Source: Pseudomonas alkylphenolica
GTDB lineage: Bacteria > Pseudomonadota > Gammaproteobacteria > Pseudomonadales > Pseudomonadaceae
Length of the DNA: 64,000 nucleotides
Assembly (NCBI RefSeq): GCF_000746525.1
Contig: NZ_CP009048.1
Span: 2,783,501 to 2,847,500, forward strand
Direction: 5' to 3'
Part shown: positions 51,397 through 60,560 of the stretch, piece after piece
How the letters are laid out: each line of letters starts with the position of its first letter
Position numbering within the stretch: the stretch's first letter is position 1
The notes under the pieces: model-generated
Told to the model about the DNA's origin: nothing
The model's database searches: none
The model's input: the letters and a program-made list of their open reading frames with translations, nothing else
Made by a program: the position numbers and the translations under genes

Positions 51397-52449
51397 ATGA
51401 CTGCAATCGTCCGTGGCAGCGCACTCCTTGGATTTGCCCCTTTCGCGACTGAACAGGGGCTGCACGCCAGCCAATTGTTATCCGAGGTGGGGTTGCCTAC
51501 CGATGCCCAGGATCATCTCGACTGCGTTATCCCCTACAGCCAGTTCAATGCCTTGTTGGAATTGGGGACCAAGCGCTCTGGCAACCCGCTGTTTGGGCTT
51601 GAATTCGGGCTTCATCAAGGCGTTGCGATCCTGGGCAACTTGCTGTACGTGATCCAGAACGCAAGCACCGTGGGAGAGGCACTGAAAGCACTGCGACAGT
51701 ACTTCCACATCCACAACAGTGGTGCCGAGATTCACCTCGAGCTGTTTGGCGGACAGGCGCGATTGTCCTATGAGATTACCGTTGGCGATGTAACCTCAGT
51801 GCGCCCGGACGTGGAGCTAGCCTTGGCCGTCGGCCAGCAACTGATGCAAAGCCTGCTGGGACGTCGATGGCGCCCCAGTGCCTTACAGTTTCGTCACTCG
51901 GCCATGGCTGCCGTCGCCGACTATCGACGCTTGCTCGGAATAAGCCCACGATTCGATTGCCCTTACAACGCTTGGGTGTTCGATGCTGCGCTACTGGAGA
52001 TCCCGTTAAGCGCTGCAGATGAACACCTGCAGCAACTTGTCAAACAGCATATTGAAGAACTGTCGCAGCTCTCGCTGCAAGAGCTGCCAGCTTTCGTGCA
52101 GAAGCTGCTGCGTGACATGCTCCCTCACGGCAAAGTGAAGATCGAGCAAGTCGCGGCCTACATGATGATCAGCCAACGGAGCCTGCAACGCTATCTGCTG
52201 GAGGAAAACACCAGCTTCCAGGAGCTGCTGGACCAGACCCGGCAATCTTTGTCGTCACGTTACCTCTGCGACTCGTCCATCAACATGACCCAGGTGGCAG
52301 GCCTGCTCGGCTATGCTGATTTGAGTGCATTTTCCCGCGCCTTTACCCGCTGGAATGGGCTCAGTCCACGCCAGTGGAAAAAGCTCCACCGCCAGGAACT
52401 ACGCCCGACATCTTCAAGTAAAACGTCAAGCCGAGAAGTAATCGCTTGA
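51397..52449 (+). CDS. AraC family regulator (arabinose-binding-type N-domain), copy 1
   Basis: The product is a 350-residue regulator. The N-terminal effector domain (about 20-210) is of the type found in OruR/ArgR-like AraC members (LLSEVGLP, FHIHNSGAEIHLELF). The C-terminal AraC domain (about 245-340) has two helix-turn-helix motifs: VKIEQVAAYMMISQRSLQRYLLEE and MTQVAGLLGYADLSAFSRAFTRWNGLSPRQW. The frame is open 84 codons further upstream, but ATG 51397 gives a length and N-terminus matching copy 2. The effector is unknown. It is probably the regulator of the sulfatase/catabolic genes. Confidence 0.83.
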   Translation: MTAIVRGSALLGFAPFATEQGLHASQLLSEVGLPTDAQDHLDCVIPYSQFNALLELGTKRSGNPLFGLEFGLHQGVAILGNLLYVIQNASTVGEALKALRQYFHIHNSGAEIHLELFGGQARLSYEITVGDVTSVRPDVELALAVGQQLMQSLLGRRWRPSALQFRHSAMAAVADYRRLLGISPRFDCPYNAWVFDAALLEIPLSAADEHLQQLVKQHIEELSQLSLQELPAFVQKLLRDMLPHGKVKIEQVAAYMMISQRSLQRYLLEENTSFQELLDQTRQSLSSRYLCDSSINMTQVAGLLGYADLSAFSRAFTRWNGLSPRQWKKLHRQELRPTSSSKTSSREVIA

Positions 52450-52513
52450 TGTCTGTGCCCTGCCAGCGGGGCTTGCCTGCGTCGACTTCTAATACAGCGA
52501 GAATTACAAAAAA

Positions 52514-53569
52514 ATGGCTGTCAATCCCTTTGTTCGCGCCCTCAGTCTGTGCCATTTCGAGGACTTTGCCTGCAGTCAGGGGCTCAAGGCTGACGACATG
52601 CTGCGTCGTTCTTCACTTCCGTTAGAGTTACTCAAACGCCAGGAGGGCATTCTGTCCTACCGACGTTTCTGTGCCCTGCTGGAGCTGTGCGCGCGTGAGT
52701 CGGGCAACCCGTTGTATGGGTTGCAGTACGGCCTGCATCAAGGTGTCAGCATCTTCGGCCCGTTGCTTTACCTTATTCGCAACGCCAGCACCGTAGGGGA
52801 GGCACTGGAAGAACTGCGCCAGAACTATTCCCTGCAAAATGGCGCAGCCGAAGTCGGTTTCGAGATCGAAGGCTCCCTGGCCGTGCTCAGTTACCACATC
52901 AGCGATCAGGAGCTGAGCGGGGTCGCCCAGGCTGAAGAGCTGGCTACCGGCATCGGTATTCAACTGATGCGCACCCTGGTCGGTAGCCACTGGCAACCAG
53001 GTGCTGTGCTCTTGCGTCATCTGCCGCTAGCAGAGCCGGCCGCCTACCGACGCACACTGGGCTTCCTTCCGACGTTCAGTGCGAATTGCCCGGGCTTGAT
53101 GTTCGACGCTGCGGTCCTTGCGCTGCCGCTGGCGGCATCAGACCAGATGCTGCATGGACTGATCGCTCAGCACATCGAGTGCATGGAGCGCCTGACACCG
53201 GACGAGCTCCCTAACTACGTCAGGCAACTGCTACGCAACTTGCTGCCCAGCGGTCGGGTGACCATCGAAAAAGTTGCTGACTGCATGGCCCTCAACCCAC
53301 GAACGCTGCAGCGCAAACTCGCTCAAGAAGATACCGCGTTCCAGGTGCTGCTGGATCAGACGCGTCAACATTTGGCCCAGCAATACCTCGAAGACGCCTC
53401 CATCAGCGTTGCACAGATGGCCGGATTACTCGGCTACGCGGATCTGACGGCATTCTGCCGCGCTTTCCACCGCTGGTTTGGGGTCACCCCCAGGGAGTGG
53501 AAAAAGCGTCAACATCCAGGACTACAGCCGCGCTTGCTGCGCAGTCGTCACCTGCGCGCACTGCGCTGA
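52514..53569 (+). CDS. AraC family regulator (arabinose-binding-type N-domain), copy 2
   Basis: The product is a 351-residue paralogue of the preceding regulator. The two share the GNPLxGLxxGLHQGVxIxGxLLYxIxNASTVGEALxxLRQ block, the VTIEKVADCMALNPRTLQRKLAQED first helix-turn-helix and the second MAGLLGYADLTAFCRAFHRWFGVTPREW. It starts 65 bases after copy 1 on the same strand, so a tandem duplication is likely. The two N-domains have diverged enough for different effectors. Confidence 0.87.
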   Translation: MAVNPFVRALSLCHFEDFACSQGLKADDMLRRSSLPLELLKRQEGILSYRRFCALLELCARESGNPLYGLQYGLHQGVSIFGPLLYLIRNASTVGEALEELRQNYSLQNGAAEVGFEIEGSLAVLSYHISDQELSGVAQAEELATGIGIQLMRTLVGSHWQPGAVLLRHLPLAEPAAYRRTLGFLPTFSANCPGLMFDAAVLALPLAASDQMLHGLIAQHIECMERLTPDELPNYVRQLLRNLLPSGRVTIEKVADCMALNPRTLQRKLAQEDTAFQVLLDQTRQHLAQQYLEDASISVAQMAGLLGYADLTAFCRAFHRWFGVTPREWKKRQHPGLQPRLLRSRHLRALR

Positions 53570-53797
53570 GCTTCAGCGATTCATCAAAGGGCACCCCCGT
53601 GCCCTCCTCCATTCAAATGTCAACTTTGCGGCGCATTTTGCAAAGTTCGCTACCTCAACCCTGAATAGTCTCTATTTGACCCGCCTGCTCGCCAGTCCAT
53701 GCGGCACGTCGGCGCGCTGACACTGTCACCGTGCACCGACACCCGTTGGACGGCTAGCCAAAAAGGCCGGGAATTCCCCCCCTACAGGAGCCCTCTC

Positions 53798-54586
53798 ATG
53801 GGATTGCTGAATAATAAGAAGACCATCATCACCGGAGGTGCCTCTGGCATCGGCGAACAAGCAGTTCGCCTGTTTGTAGCAAACGGCGCGCACGTGGTGA
53901 TTGCAGACCGGAACAGAGAACTCGGCCAGGCACTGGCCGACGAGCTGGGTGAGAACGTACATTTCTGCGCGGTCGATCTCACCGAACCGAAGCAAATTGA
54001 ATCCATGATTGCACAAGCCGTGGAAACCCTCGGCGGACTGGACATCCTGATCAACAACGCAGGCTACGGCATCTACGGCCGCACTCATTTGATCGACCCT
54101 GAAGACTGGCATCGCATTGTCGACGTCAACCTTAATGCCCTGTACCACACCTGCCGTCATGCCGTACCCCACCTGATGAAACAAGGCGGTAGCATCATCA
54201 ACACCGCTTCGGTGTCTGGTACCCGCGCCGATTATGGTTTCAACGCCTACACCGCAGCCAAAGGCGGGGTGATCAATTACACCCGTGGTCTTGCGCTGGA
54301 TTACGCGCTGGACAACATACGCGTCAATGCCATTTCCCCCGGTTTGATCGAGACCCCGCTGACTTCGCCGCTGCGTGGTCACCCGGACGTACTGCAGAGT
54401 TACATGGACAATATCCCCATGTCCCGAGCCGGCTCACCCGTGGAAATCGCCAAGGTCATGCTGTTCCTGGCCTCGGACCTGGCCTCATACGTCACCGGTC
54501 AGGAAATCGCCGTGGACGGTGGTGTGACCGCCTGGAACGGTCAACCTCGCTTTCCCCGCCACTTCGGCGATACCGTCATTCGTTGA
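53798..54586 (+). CDS. SDR family oxidoreductase
   Basis: The product is a 262-residue classical short-chain dehydrogenase. Cofactor motif TGGASGIG is at about residues 12-19, NNAG at about 88-91, and active-site Ser and Y-x-x-x-K (INTASVSG..., AYTAAKGGV) at about 140-160, followed by ISPGLIETPL. D37 after VIA in the second strand suggests NAD(H) preference. ATG at 53798 follows ACAGGAGCC; the frame is open upstream but lacks a site. It is likely an alcohol or hydroxy-acid step of the catabolic set. Confidence 0.9.
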   Translation: MGLLNNKKTIITGGASGIGEQAVRLFVANGAHVVIADRNRELGQALADELGENVHFCAVDLTEPKQIESMIAQAVETLGGLDILINNAGYGIYGRTHLIDPEDWHRIVDVNLNALYHTCRHAVPHLMKQGGSIINTASVSGTRADYGFNAYTAAKGGVINYTRGLALDYALDNIRVNAISPGLIETPLTSPLRGHPDVLQSYMDNIPMSRAGSPVEIAKVMLFLASDLASYVTGQEIAVDGGVTAWNGQPRFPRHFGDTVIR

Positions 54587-54649
54587 GTAACATCACGCTC
54601 CGGTGACCTCTGATCACCGGCGCGTTTCTTTGCCCCCCACACACGGCAA

Positions 54650-54688
54650 AAGGCCGCGCCTACCCAATCACTAGGTAGGCGCGGCCTT
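54650..54688. terminator. Bidirectional terminator hairpin
   Basis: AAGGCCGCGCCTACC, a 9-base loop and GGTAGGCGCGGCCTT make a perfect 15-bp stem between the convergent SDR and MDR genes. T-rich flanks are short, with four T residues on the minus-strand side. Confidence 0.82.
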
Positions 54689-54723
54689 GTGTGCTGAGAG
54701 GGCTGCAGGGCAGCCCCGATAAT

Positions 54724-55713
54724 TTAGAGTTCGACCAGTAACTTGCCTTTGTTCTCGCCGCTGAACAGCAGATTGACGCCATCGATGGCGCTGTCCAGGC
54801 CCTTGAGCACGTGTGCACGGTATTTCAGCTGGCCTTTTTGCAGGTACCCGCTCAGCGCTTGGGTAGCCTGAGGAATCTTGTCGTAGTGATCAACGATCAC
54901 AAAGCCTTCGACGCGCAGCGCCTTGATGTTGATGTCGACCCAGCTTGGGCCTGGTGCTGGTACTTCGCGGCTATAGTCGGCAATCATGCCGCAGACAGTC
55001 ACGCGACCAAAACGGTTGAGTCGATCAAAGACCAGATGCTGGGCGGCACCGCCGGTGTTTTCAAAGTAGACGTCCACGCCATTCGGGGTGGCTTCGGCCA
55101 ACTCAGCAGCCAGATTCGCAGAGCGGTAGTTCAAAGCAGCGTCGAAACCGAGCTCCTCGACCAGCCAGCGGCACTTCTCTTCGCTACCGGCAATACCCAC
55201 TACCCGCAGGCCCTCGGCCTTGGCCATTTGCCCGACCAACGAGCCCACCGAGCCGGCGGCGCCAGACACGACCAGGGTCTCTCCAGCCTTGGGACGGGCG
55301 ATTTCCATCAAGCCAACATAGGCGGTCAGGCCGGGTACATGCAGCACGCACAGCAGCGCTTCGACAGGCAGCTCGGCAGGAACCACCTGCATATCTGGCC
55401 CGCCCAACACGTACTCGGCCCAACCGGTAACGCCAACCACGCGAGCCCCTACGGTAAATGCCGGATTCTTCGACTCAACAACTTCACCCACGCCGAAGGC
55501 GCGCATTACCTCACCGATAGCAACCGGCGGGATGTAACTGCTGGGGTTGTCCTGCATCCAGGTGCGCATTGCCGGATCGAGTGACATGTGCGTCTGCTTG
55601 ACCAGGAACTCACCCTCCTTGAGCGCAGGTGTCTCCAAGGTGATCGTTTCAAACGTGTCAGGAGTGATGTCGGTCGTGGGGCGCTTAACAAAAGTAATTG
55701 CTTTGTAATGCAT
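54724..55713 (-). CDS. NADP-dependent zinc-free MDR oxidoreductase (enoyl/curcumin-reductase-like)
   Basis: The product is a 329-residue medium-chain reductase of the leukotriene B4 dehydrogenase/curcumin reductase group. Visible are the N-terminal SLDPAMRTWMQD block, VSGAAGSVGSLVGQ (nucleotide fold, A-A-x-G-x-V-G), and VDVYFENTGG and FGRVTVCGMIADY near the C-terminus. It lacks zinc ligands. Such enzymes reduce alpha,beta-unsaturated ketones with NADPH. ATG at 55713 is better placed than ATG 55719 relative to CGAG. Confidence 0.88.
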   Translation of the reverse strand: MHYKAITFVKRPTTDITPDTFETITLETPALKEGEFLVKQTHMSLDPAMRTWMQDNPSSYIPPVAIGEVMRAFGVGEVVESKNPAFTVGARVVGVTGWAEYVLGGPDMQVVPAELPVEALLCVLHVPGLTAYVGLMEIARPKAGETLVVSGAAGSVGSLVGQMAKAEGLRVVGIAGSEEKCRWLVEELGFDAALNYRSANLAAELAEATPNGVDVYFENTGGAAQHLVFDRLNRFGRVTVCGMIADYSREVPAPGPSWVDINIKALRVEGFVIVDHYDKIPQATQALSGYLQKGQLKYRAHVLKGLDSAIDGVNLLFSGENKGKLLVEL

Positions 55714-56059
55714 GAGCATCTCGACTCGCTGTGTATTAAAGATAGGGGCACGACAGACACGCCTGCCTGGCCTAAAGGCAGACTAATCGGCGAAGGCCTT
55801 ACTTATTTAGCAAATCGCGCCAATAACTCGGCCTTTGGCCCCATTTGCGCCCAATCCCACGCAGACCGTACTGCGCGCGCGAGTAAATGCCGCACGCTAA
55901 TGTCCAGCGCGTTCACTGCGCCGCTTTGTCACGTAATGCACATCCAATGGCGCCATCGGCCAAGTTTCCCCGGCACGCCCACCGAATAATTCGACAACCC
56001 CGCCAAACGCGTGGGCAACGGAACGACCCCCTTTAATCACAACAATCAAGGTCCCGTCC
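55714..56059. promoter_or_regulatory. Divergent intergenic region with promoters
   Basis: About 345 bases separate the MDR reductase (minus) from the VOC-SRPBCC operon (plus) and must contain both promoters. No FNR-type box was seen. No sure -35/-10 or operator could be assigned by eye; AraC half-sites are not distinguishable. Confidence 0.4.
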
Positions 56060-57475
56060 ATGAGCCAGCGGCTTTGCCAGATAGCCTTTAGCGTCAGCGA
56101 CCTTAGACGCTCTCACCAGTGGTACCAGGATCTGTTCGGTTTTACGCCTGCCAATGGCACCGAATCGTTCAAAGGTTGGGCTTGCTCCAAAGTTCAAGGT
56201 GTGCCCGGTGCCCGCACCACCTGTTGGTGGCTGTTGGACACCCAGGAGCAGTTTCAGGTCGAACTCTTCGAGTATGAGCGTCCGGTCGCGCGCCCTTTGC
56301 CCCAGGACTGGCGCATGTGCGACATCGGCTACAACCTTGTCGGCATTCATGTTCCTGACTTCGATGCGGCCCTTGAGCGCGCCACATTCCTGGATACGCC
56401 GCTGATGGGCGATATCGTCGGTGCTCCTGGACAACGTCGTGTCTGCCTGCGCGATCCCGACGGGGCCGTACTGGAACTGATGGAAGATGATCCACGTTCA
56501 TCCAACCCCCGTGTGCGTCCACGCGGCGGCCAGCGCTCCACTGTACGTTCCATTACGATGTCGGTCGCTGACATCGCACAAACACGGGATTTTTTCACCC
56601 GCGCACTGAATCTGGTGGAGTCCCATGACTCCCGCCTGCACGGTCCCGAGCACGAGGCCATGTGGGGGCTGCCCGGCGCCCAGCGTGAAAGCGCGCTGTT
56701 CTGGGCCGACGACATCCTGATCGAAGTCGTGCAGTACCAGCAACCCATAGGTCGGCCGCAACCTGAAGACTACCTGATCAGTGATCTTGGGATTCTCAAC
56801 ATTGCATTTGGTTTCCGTCATGAAAGCGAAATGCGTCGGGTCTTCAAGCGCACCATCAATTCAGGTGCCACGGCAGGACTGCCCTTCCCGCTCAGTGTTT
56901 TCCACTGGGCCGTTACCTACGTCAAAGACACGCAGGGCTTTTCTTACGAATTGCTCAATGTGCGCCCCTACTACGACCGTTTCATGGGGTTCACGGCCGG
57001 TCATTTCGACACCTTGGTGCATCACCAGGAACTGGTAAGTGCACCTCGCCAACTGATTTGGGACATCCTGGCCGACCACGCCAACATTGGCGACTGGTGG
57101 TGCTACCGCGGCCGTGTATTGCAAGAAGGCAGCGACCATCCGGCAGGTGTCGGGGCAAAGCGTGAACTGCGTTACTTGAACGAGCGGGTGGTCGAGGAAG
57201 TACTCGCCTTCAAGCCGCTGGAACGCATGGACTACCGCGTGATCAGTGGCGCTCCGGTGAAGTTCCACTTCGGTCGCATCGAGTTGCACGAGCACGCTGA
57301 TGGCCGGGTTTTCGTTGACTACAGCATTCGTTTCAAAGCCCGCATTCCCGGTACGCAATGGCTGATGCGGCTGATCATCGGCGGACGCATGAAGCGCGCC
57401 ACCCAACGCCTGAAAAGCCTCTGCGAGCAACGCAGTCAAGCGCCCCTGCCATCAACCCATCACGGCGCAGCCTGA
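56060..57475 (+). CDS. VOC-VOC-SRPBCC fusion protein
   Basis: The product is a 471-residue protein with three parts. A glyoxalase/VOC domain is at about 1-150 (CQIAFSVSDLRRSHQWYQDLFGF, V.LRDPDGAVLELMEDD). A second VOC domain is at about 165-325 (SITMSVADIAQTRDFFTRAL, YVKDTQGFSYELL). An SRPBCC/Bet v1-like domain is at about 330-460 (VSAPRQLIWDILADHANIGDW..., VDYSIRFKARIPGTQWLMRL). VOC pairs hold a metal centre used in isomerase, epimerase or dioxygenase reactions; SRPBCC domains bind hydrophobic ligands. I know no characterised enzyme with this exact order. It starts the plus-strand operon with the 2-oxoacid dehydrogenase genes, 63 bases ahead of the next. Confidence 0.82.
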   Translation: MSQRLCQIAFSVSDLRRSHQWYQDLFGFTPANGTESFKGWACSKVQGVPGARTTCWWLLDTQEQFQVELFEYERPVARPLPQDWRMCDIGYNLVGIHVPDFDAALERATFLDTPLMGDIVGAPGQRRVCLRDPDGAVLELMEDDPRSSNPRVRPRGGQRSTVRSITMSVADIAQTRDFFTRALNLVESHDSRLHGPEHEAMWGLPGAQRESALFWADDILIEVVQYQQPIGRPQPEDYLISDLGILNIAFGFRHESEMRRVFKRTINSGATAGLPFPLSVFHWAVTYVKDTQGFSYELLNVRPYYDRFMGFTAGHFDTLVHHQELVSAPRQLIWDILADHANIGDWWCYRGRVLQEGSDHPAGVGAKRELRYLNERVVEEVLAFKPLERMDYRVISGAPVKFHFGRIELHEHADGRVFVDYSIRFKARIPGTQWLMRLIIGGRMKRATQRLKSLCEQRSQAPLPSTHHGAA

Positions 57476-57538
57476 ATTCCGGCATGGCCGACAGCGCTTA
57501 AGCGATACGGCCATCACTCATCCAAGGGAGAACCTGCC

Positions 57539-58549
57539 ATGCAAGCAACCCATGAACAGCTGCTGTGGATGTACCACCGCATGCTGCTGATTCGCGAATA
57601 TGAAGACACACTGGCGATGGTGTATTTCGAGGGCAAGTTGCCGCCGCATATCCAGAAAGGCCTGGCCTTCGATATCGGTGCCGGCACCATTCCCGGCGAG
57701 ATGCACTTGTCTGCCGGCCAGGAAGCTGCCGCCACGGGTGTCTGCGTGCACCTGGAAAAACAGGACTCGGTGTGGGGTACCCATCGCGCCCACCACTTCG
57801 CCATCGCCAAGGGCGTTCCGCTGGACCGTATGACGGCGGAAATCTTCGGCAAAGTGGACGGTTTGTGCCGTGGCAAGGGTGGCCATATGCACCTGTATGA
57901 CACCGAGCACAACTTCGCCTGCAATGGCATCGTCGGCGCCGGCATTCCCCACGCCTGTGGCGCCGGCCTTGCCGCTCGCCTCAAGGGCAACGGTGCAGTG
58001 GCCATCGCAGAGTTCGGTGACGGCGCTGCCAACCAGGGTTCCTTCCACGAGTCCCTGAACCTGGCCAGCTTGTGGAAATTGCCGGTGGTTTTTGTTTGCC
58101 AGGACAACAACTACGGCATCTCGGTCAGCAAACAAGCATCCACTGCCGTCGAAAGCAACGTCGAGCGCGCAGCCGGCTATGGCATGCCAGGTATCCGCGT
58201 GGCAGAAAACGATGCCCAGGCAATGTTTGCTGCCGCTGGCGAAGCCATCGCCCGCGCGCGTCGCGGGGAAGGCCCTACGTTGATCGAGATGAAGGTGGAC
58301 CGCTACTACGGCCACTTTCAGGGCGATCCCGAGGGCTACCGGCCTAAAGGCGAGGTGCGTGCGCTCAAGCAACACGACCCCATCGTCAAACTGGAAAAGC
58401 AATTGCTGGAACTCGGCGTACTTGACGACGCACAAGTCCAGAGCGCCCGCGAAGCGACCAGCCAACAGGTCCGGGCCGCTATCGCCTTCGCCCGCAACAG
58501 CGCCTACCCGGACGCTGCCGAGGCGCACCTGCACCTCTTCGCCGAATAA
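57539..58549 (+). CDS. 2-oxoacid/acetoin dehydrogenase E1 alpha subunit
   Basis: The product is a 336-residue TPP-dependent E1 alpha subunit. The TPP motif starts with GDGAANQGSFHESLNLASLW (about residue 160) and ends in the usual N-N about 30 residues later (CQDNNYGIS). GGHMHLYD and the RYYGHFQGDPEGYR stretch place it with the acetoin dehydrogenase AcoA-like group. Together with the next gene it forms the alpha2beta2 E1 that decarboxylates the substrate and acylates the lipoyl group. ATG at 57539 has GGGAGAACCTGCC upstream. The true substrate is unknown. Confidence 0.9.
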   Translation: MQATHEQLLWMYHRMLLIREYEDTLAMVYFEGKLPPHIQKGLAFDIGAGTIPGEMHLSAGQEAAATGVCVHLEKQDSVWGTHRAHHFAIAKGVPLDRMTAEIFGKVDGLCRGKGGHMHLYDTEHNFACNGIVGAGIPHACGAGLAARLKGNGAVAIAEFGDGAANQGSFHESLNLASLWKLPVVFVCQDNNYGISVSKQASTAVESNVERAAGYGMPGIRVAENDAQAMFAAAGEAIARARRGEGPTLIEMKVDRYYGHFQGDPEGYRPKGEVRALKQHDPIVKLEKQLLELGVLDDAQVQSAREATSQQVRAAIAFARNSAYPDAAEAHLHLFAE

Positions 58550-58564
58550 GCCCAGGAGCACGTT

Positions 58565-59608
58565 ATGAGCAATGCCAGTAACTCGACCGAGGTTCGCACA
58601 CTGCCTTTCTACATGGCCATGGTTGAAGCCATCCGCCAGGAAATGGCGCGCGACAGTTCGGTGTTCTGCCTCGGTGAAGACGTTGGCCAGATCGGCGGTG
58701 TTTTCCAGTCTACCGTCGGCCTGTACAAGGAATTTGGCGCGGAGCGTGTACGTGACACGCCGATCTCCGAAACCGCCATTCTCGGCACCGCCCTGGGTGC
58801 CGCCGCCCAAGGCATGCGCCCGATCGCCGAACTGATGTTCGTCGACTTCATGGGAGTGTGTTTCGACCAGATCCTCAACAACATCTCCAAAACCACTTAC
58901 ATGTCTGGAGGCCAGGTCAAACTACCGCTGGTGATCACCGCTTCCACCGGTGGTGGTATCTGCGATGCCGCACAGCACTCCCAGACCCTGCACGGCTACT
59001 TTGCCCACACCCCGGGCATCAAGGTCGTAGTGCCATCGAACCCCTACGATGCCAAAGGCCTGATGACCACCGCGATCCGTGACGACAACCCGGTGGTCTT
59101 CCTGTTCCACCGTGCATTACTTGGCTTGCCGGTGCTCGGCTATGTCGACTCACAGTTCGCCACCGAAGTACCTGAAGAGTCCTACACCATCCCGTTTGGC
59201 GAAGCGCGCGTTGTGCGCGAAGGCAGCGACGTGACGCTGGTGGCCTTTGCCCAAATGGTCCACAAAGCACGCCTGGCCGCGGTGGAACTTGAGGCGCAGG
59301 GCATCAGTGTTGAAATCATCGATCCACGCACCCTGGTCCCGCTGGATATGGACGCCATTGAGCGTTCGGTCGCCAGAACCGGCCGCCTGCTGGTGGTCGA
59401 CGAGGACTATCTGAGCTTTGGCGTAACCGGCGAGATCATTGCCCGCATCGCCGAACGCCTGGACCGCATCAAGCTCAAGGCCGCACCACGCCGCCTGGCG
59501 ATTGCCGACGTGTCCATTCCGTTCAGCCAGGCGCTGGAAAGCCAGGTGATCCCACAGGTCTCGAATATCGTCGAGTCCGTTCAAGCCCTGATCAACAACC
59601 CTTTGTGA
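58565..59608 (+). CDS. 2-oxoacid/acetoin dehydrogenase E1 beta subunit
   Basis: The product is a 347-residue E1 beta subunit. Typical segments are FCLGEDVGQIGGVFQST, RVRDTPISETAILGTALGAAAQG, the HSQTLHGYFAHTPGIKVVVPS core and EIIDPRTLVPLDMDAIE. It starts 15 bases after the alpha gene with AGGAG upstream and ends where the lipoyl protein gene begins. It closes the TPP site with the alpha subunit and binds the E2 core. Confidence 0.92.
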   Translation: MSNASNSTEVRTLPFYMAMVEAIRQEMARDSSVFCLGEDVGQIGGVFQSTVGLYKEFGAERVRDTPISETAILGTALGAAAQGMRPIAELMFVDFMGVCFDQILNNISKTTYMSGGQVKLPLVITASTGGGICDAAQHSQTLHGYFAHTPGIKVVVPSNPYDAKGLMTTAIRDDNPVVFLFHRALLGLPVLGYVDSQFATEVPEESYTIPFGEARVVREGSDVTLVAFAQMVHKARLAAVELEAQGISVEIIDPRTLVPLDMDAIERSVARTGRLLVVDEDYLSFGVTGEIIARIAERLDRIKLKAAPRRLAIADVSIPFSQALESQVIPQVSNIVESVQALINNPL

Positions 59609-59616
59609 GCACGACC

Positions 59617-59859
59617 ATGACCCAGATCCATCTGCAAGACGACGCGTGGGAAGACATCGACGAAAGCACCGAGGCCTTGCTCGATGAGTGGCATGTCAAG
59701 GAAGGCGACAGCGTCGAGGCCGGCCAACTGGTGGCCTCGGTGATGGTCATCAAGACCAGCTTTGAGGTGCTCGCACCTGCCGCCGGCACCATCGGCAAGC
59801 TGCTGGTCGCCGCCCAAGACAACTTCAACCGGGGCCAGGCCCTGGCTGAACTGAACTGA
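59617..59859 (+). CDS. Free-standing lipoyl-domain protein
   Basis: The product is an 80-residue protein that is just one biotinyl/lipoyl domain. The hairpin lysine is K46 in VMVIKTSFEV, followed by the APAAGTIGKLL half of the domain. The usual D-K-A is I-K-T here. ATG at 59617 has GTGAGC upstream; a GTG at 59605 overlapping the E1 beta stop is an alternative. In normal complexes this domain is the N-terminus of E2; here it is a separate protein, and E2 follows ten bases later. It probably shuttles the acyl group between E1 and the E2 core. Confidence 0.83.
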   Translation: MTQIHLQDDAWEDIDESTEALLDEWHVKEGDSVEAGQLVASVMVIKTSFEVLAPAAGTIGKLLVAAQDNFNRGQALAELN

Positions 59860-59868
59860 GTAGCCAGC

Positions 59869-60558
59869 ATGAGTGAGCAAGAACAGGTAGCGGACCGCAC
59901 CCTGGTGCCCATGACCGGGCTGCGCGGGATCATCTCGCGCACCATGATCCAGGCCTGGCAAGCGCCTCGCGTTGCGCTCGGCCTGCAGATCGAAATGGAC
60001 GCCTTGCTGGCCCGGGCCAAATCGCTGAGTCAAACCAGCGGTGTCAAGGTGACCCCGACCGTGTTGATCCTGCGCGCCTTGGCCGTGACCCTCAAGCAGC
60101 ATCCGCGCCTCAACTCACTGATCACTGACAAGGGCATTGAAGAGGTGCATGCGGTCAACCTGGCCGTTGCCGTGCACACCGACAAAGGCTTGGTCACCCC
60201 GGTGATCCGTGATGCCGATTCCAAAGACAGCGTGCAGCTGTCTAAAGAGCTGCTCCAGCTAGCGCTGGCGGCGCGCGTCGGCAAGTTGCCACCGGCAGCC
60301 TTTCAGAAAGGCACATTCACGTTGAGCAACCTGGCCGCTGCAGGTATCGACTGGGTTACCCCCATCCTCAACCCGCCACAGGTGGGCATCCTGGGTGTCG
60401 GCCAGGCCCGCGAAGCCGTGGTAGTACGTGACGGCGCCCCGGCGGTGGCCAAGGTTGCCAGTCTGAACCTGGTGTTTGACCACCGGGCGGTAGATGGCTA
60501 CCCGGCTAGCTTGTTCCTGCGTGATCTAGGCGCATGCCTAGAGGTGGCCGAGCTGTAA
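59869..60558 (+). CDS. 2-oxoacid dehydrogenase E2 acyltransferase, catalytic domain only
   Basis: The product is a 229-residue protein matching only the catalytic core of E2 proteins. It starts directly with RTLVPMTGLRGIISRTMIQAW, has KVTPTVLILRALAVTLKQHP in the middle, and ends with the active-site motif FDHRAVDGYPAS (H-x-x-x-D-G, about residues 203-209). There is no lipoyl domain and no peripheral subunit-binding domain. Together with the preceding lipoyl protein it makes a split E2. It should transfer an acyl group to CoA. ATG at 59869 follows AGTAGCCAGC. Confidence 0.87.
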   Translation: MSEQEQVADRTLVPMTGLRGIISRTMIQAWQAPRVALGLQIEMDALLARAKSLSQTSGVKVTPTVLILRALAVTLKQHPRLNSLITDKGIEEVHAVNLAVAVHTDKGLVTPVIRDADSKDSVQLSKELLQLALAARVGKLPPAAFQKGTFTLSNLAAAGIDWVTPILNPPQVGILGVGQAREAVVVRDGAPAVAKVASLNLVFDHRAVDGYPASLFLRDLGACLEVAEL

Positions 60559-60560
60559 CC

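Noticed and set aside
57518..58810. A 430-codon minus-strand open frame across the E1 alpha gene
   Set aside because: It is an antisense shadow of the strongly conserved E1 alpha and E1 beta genes, with no recognisable domain.
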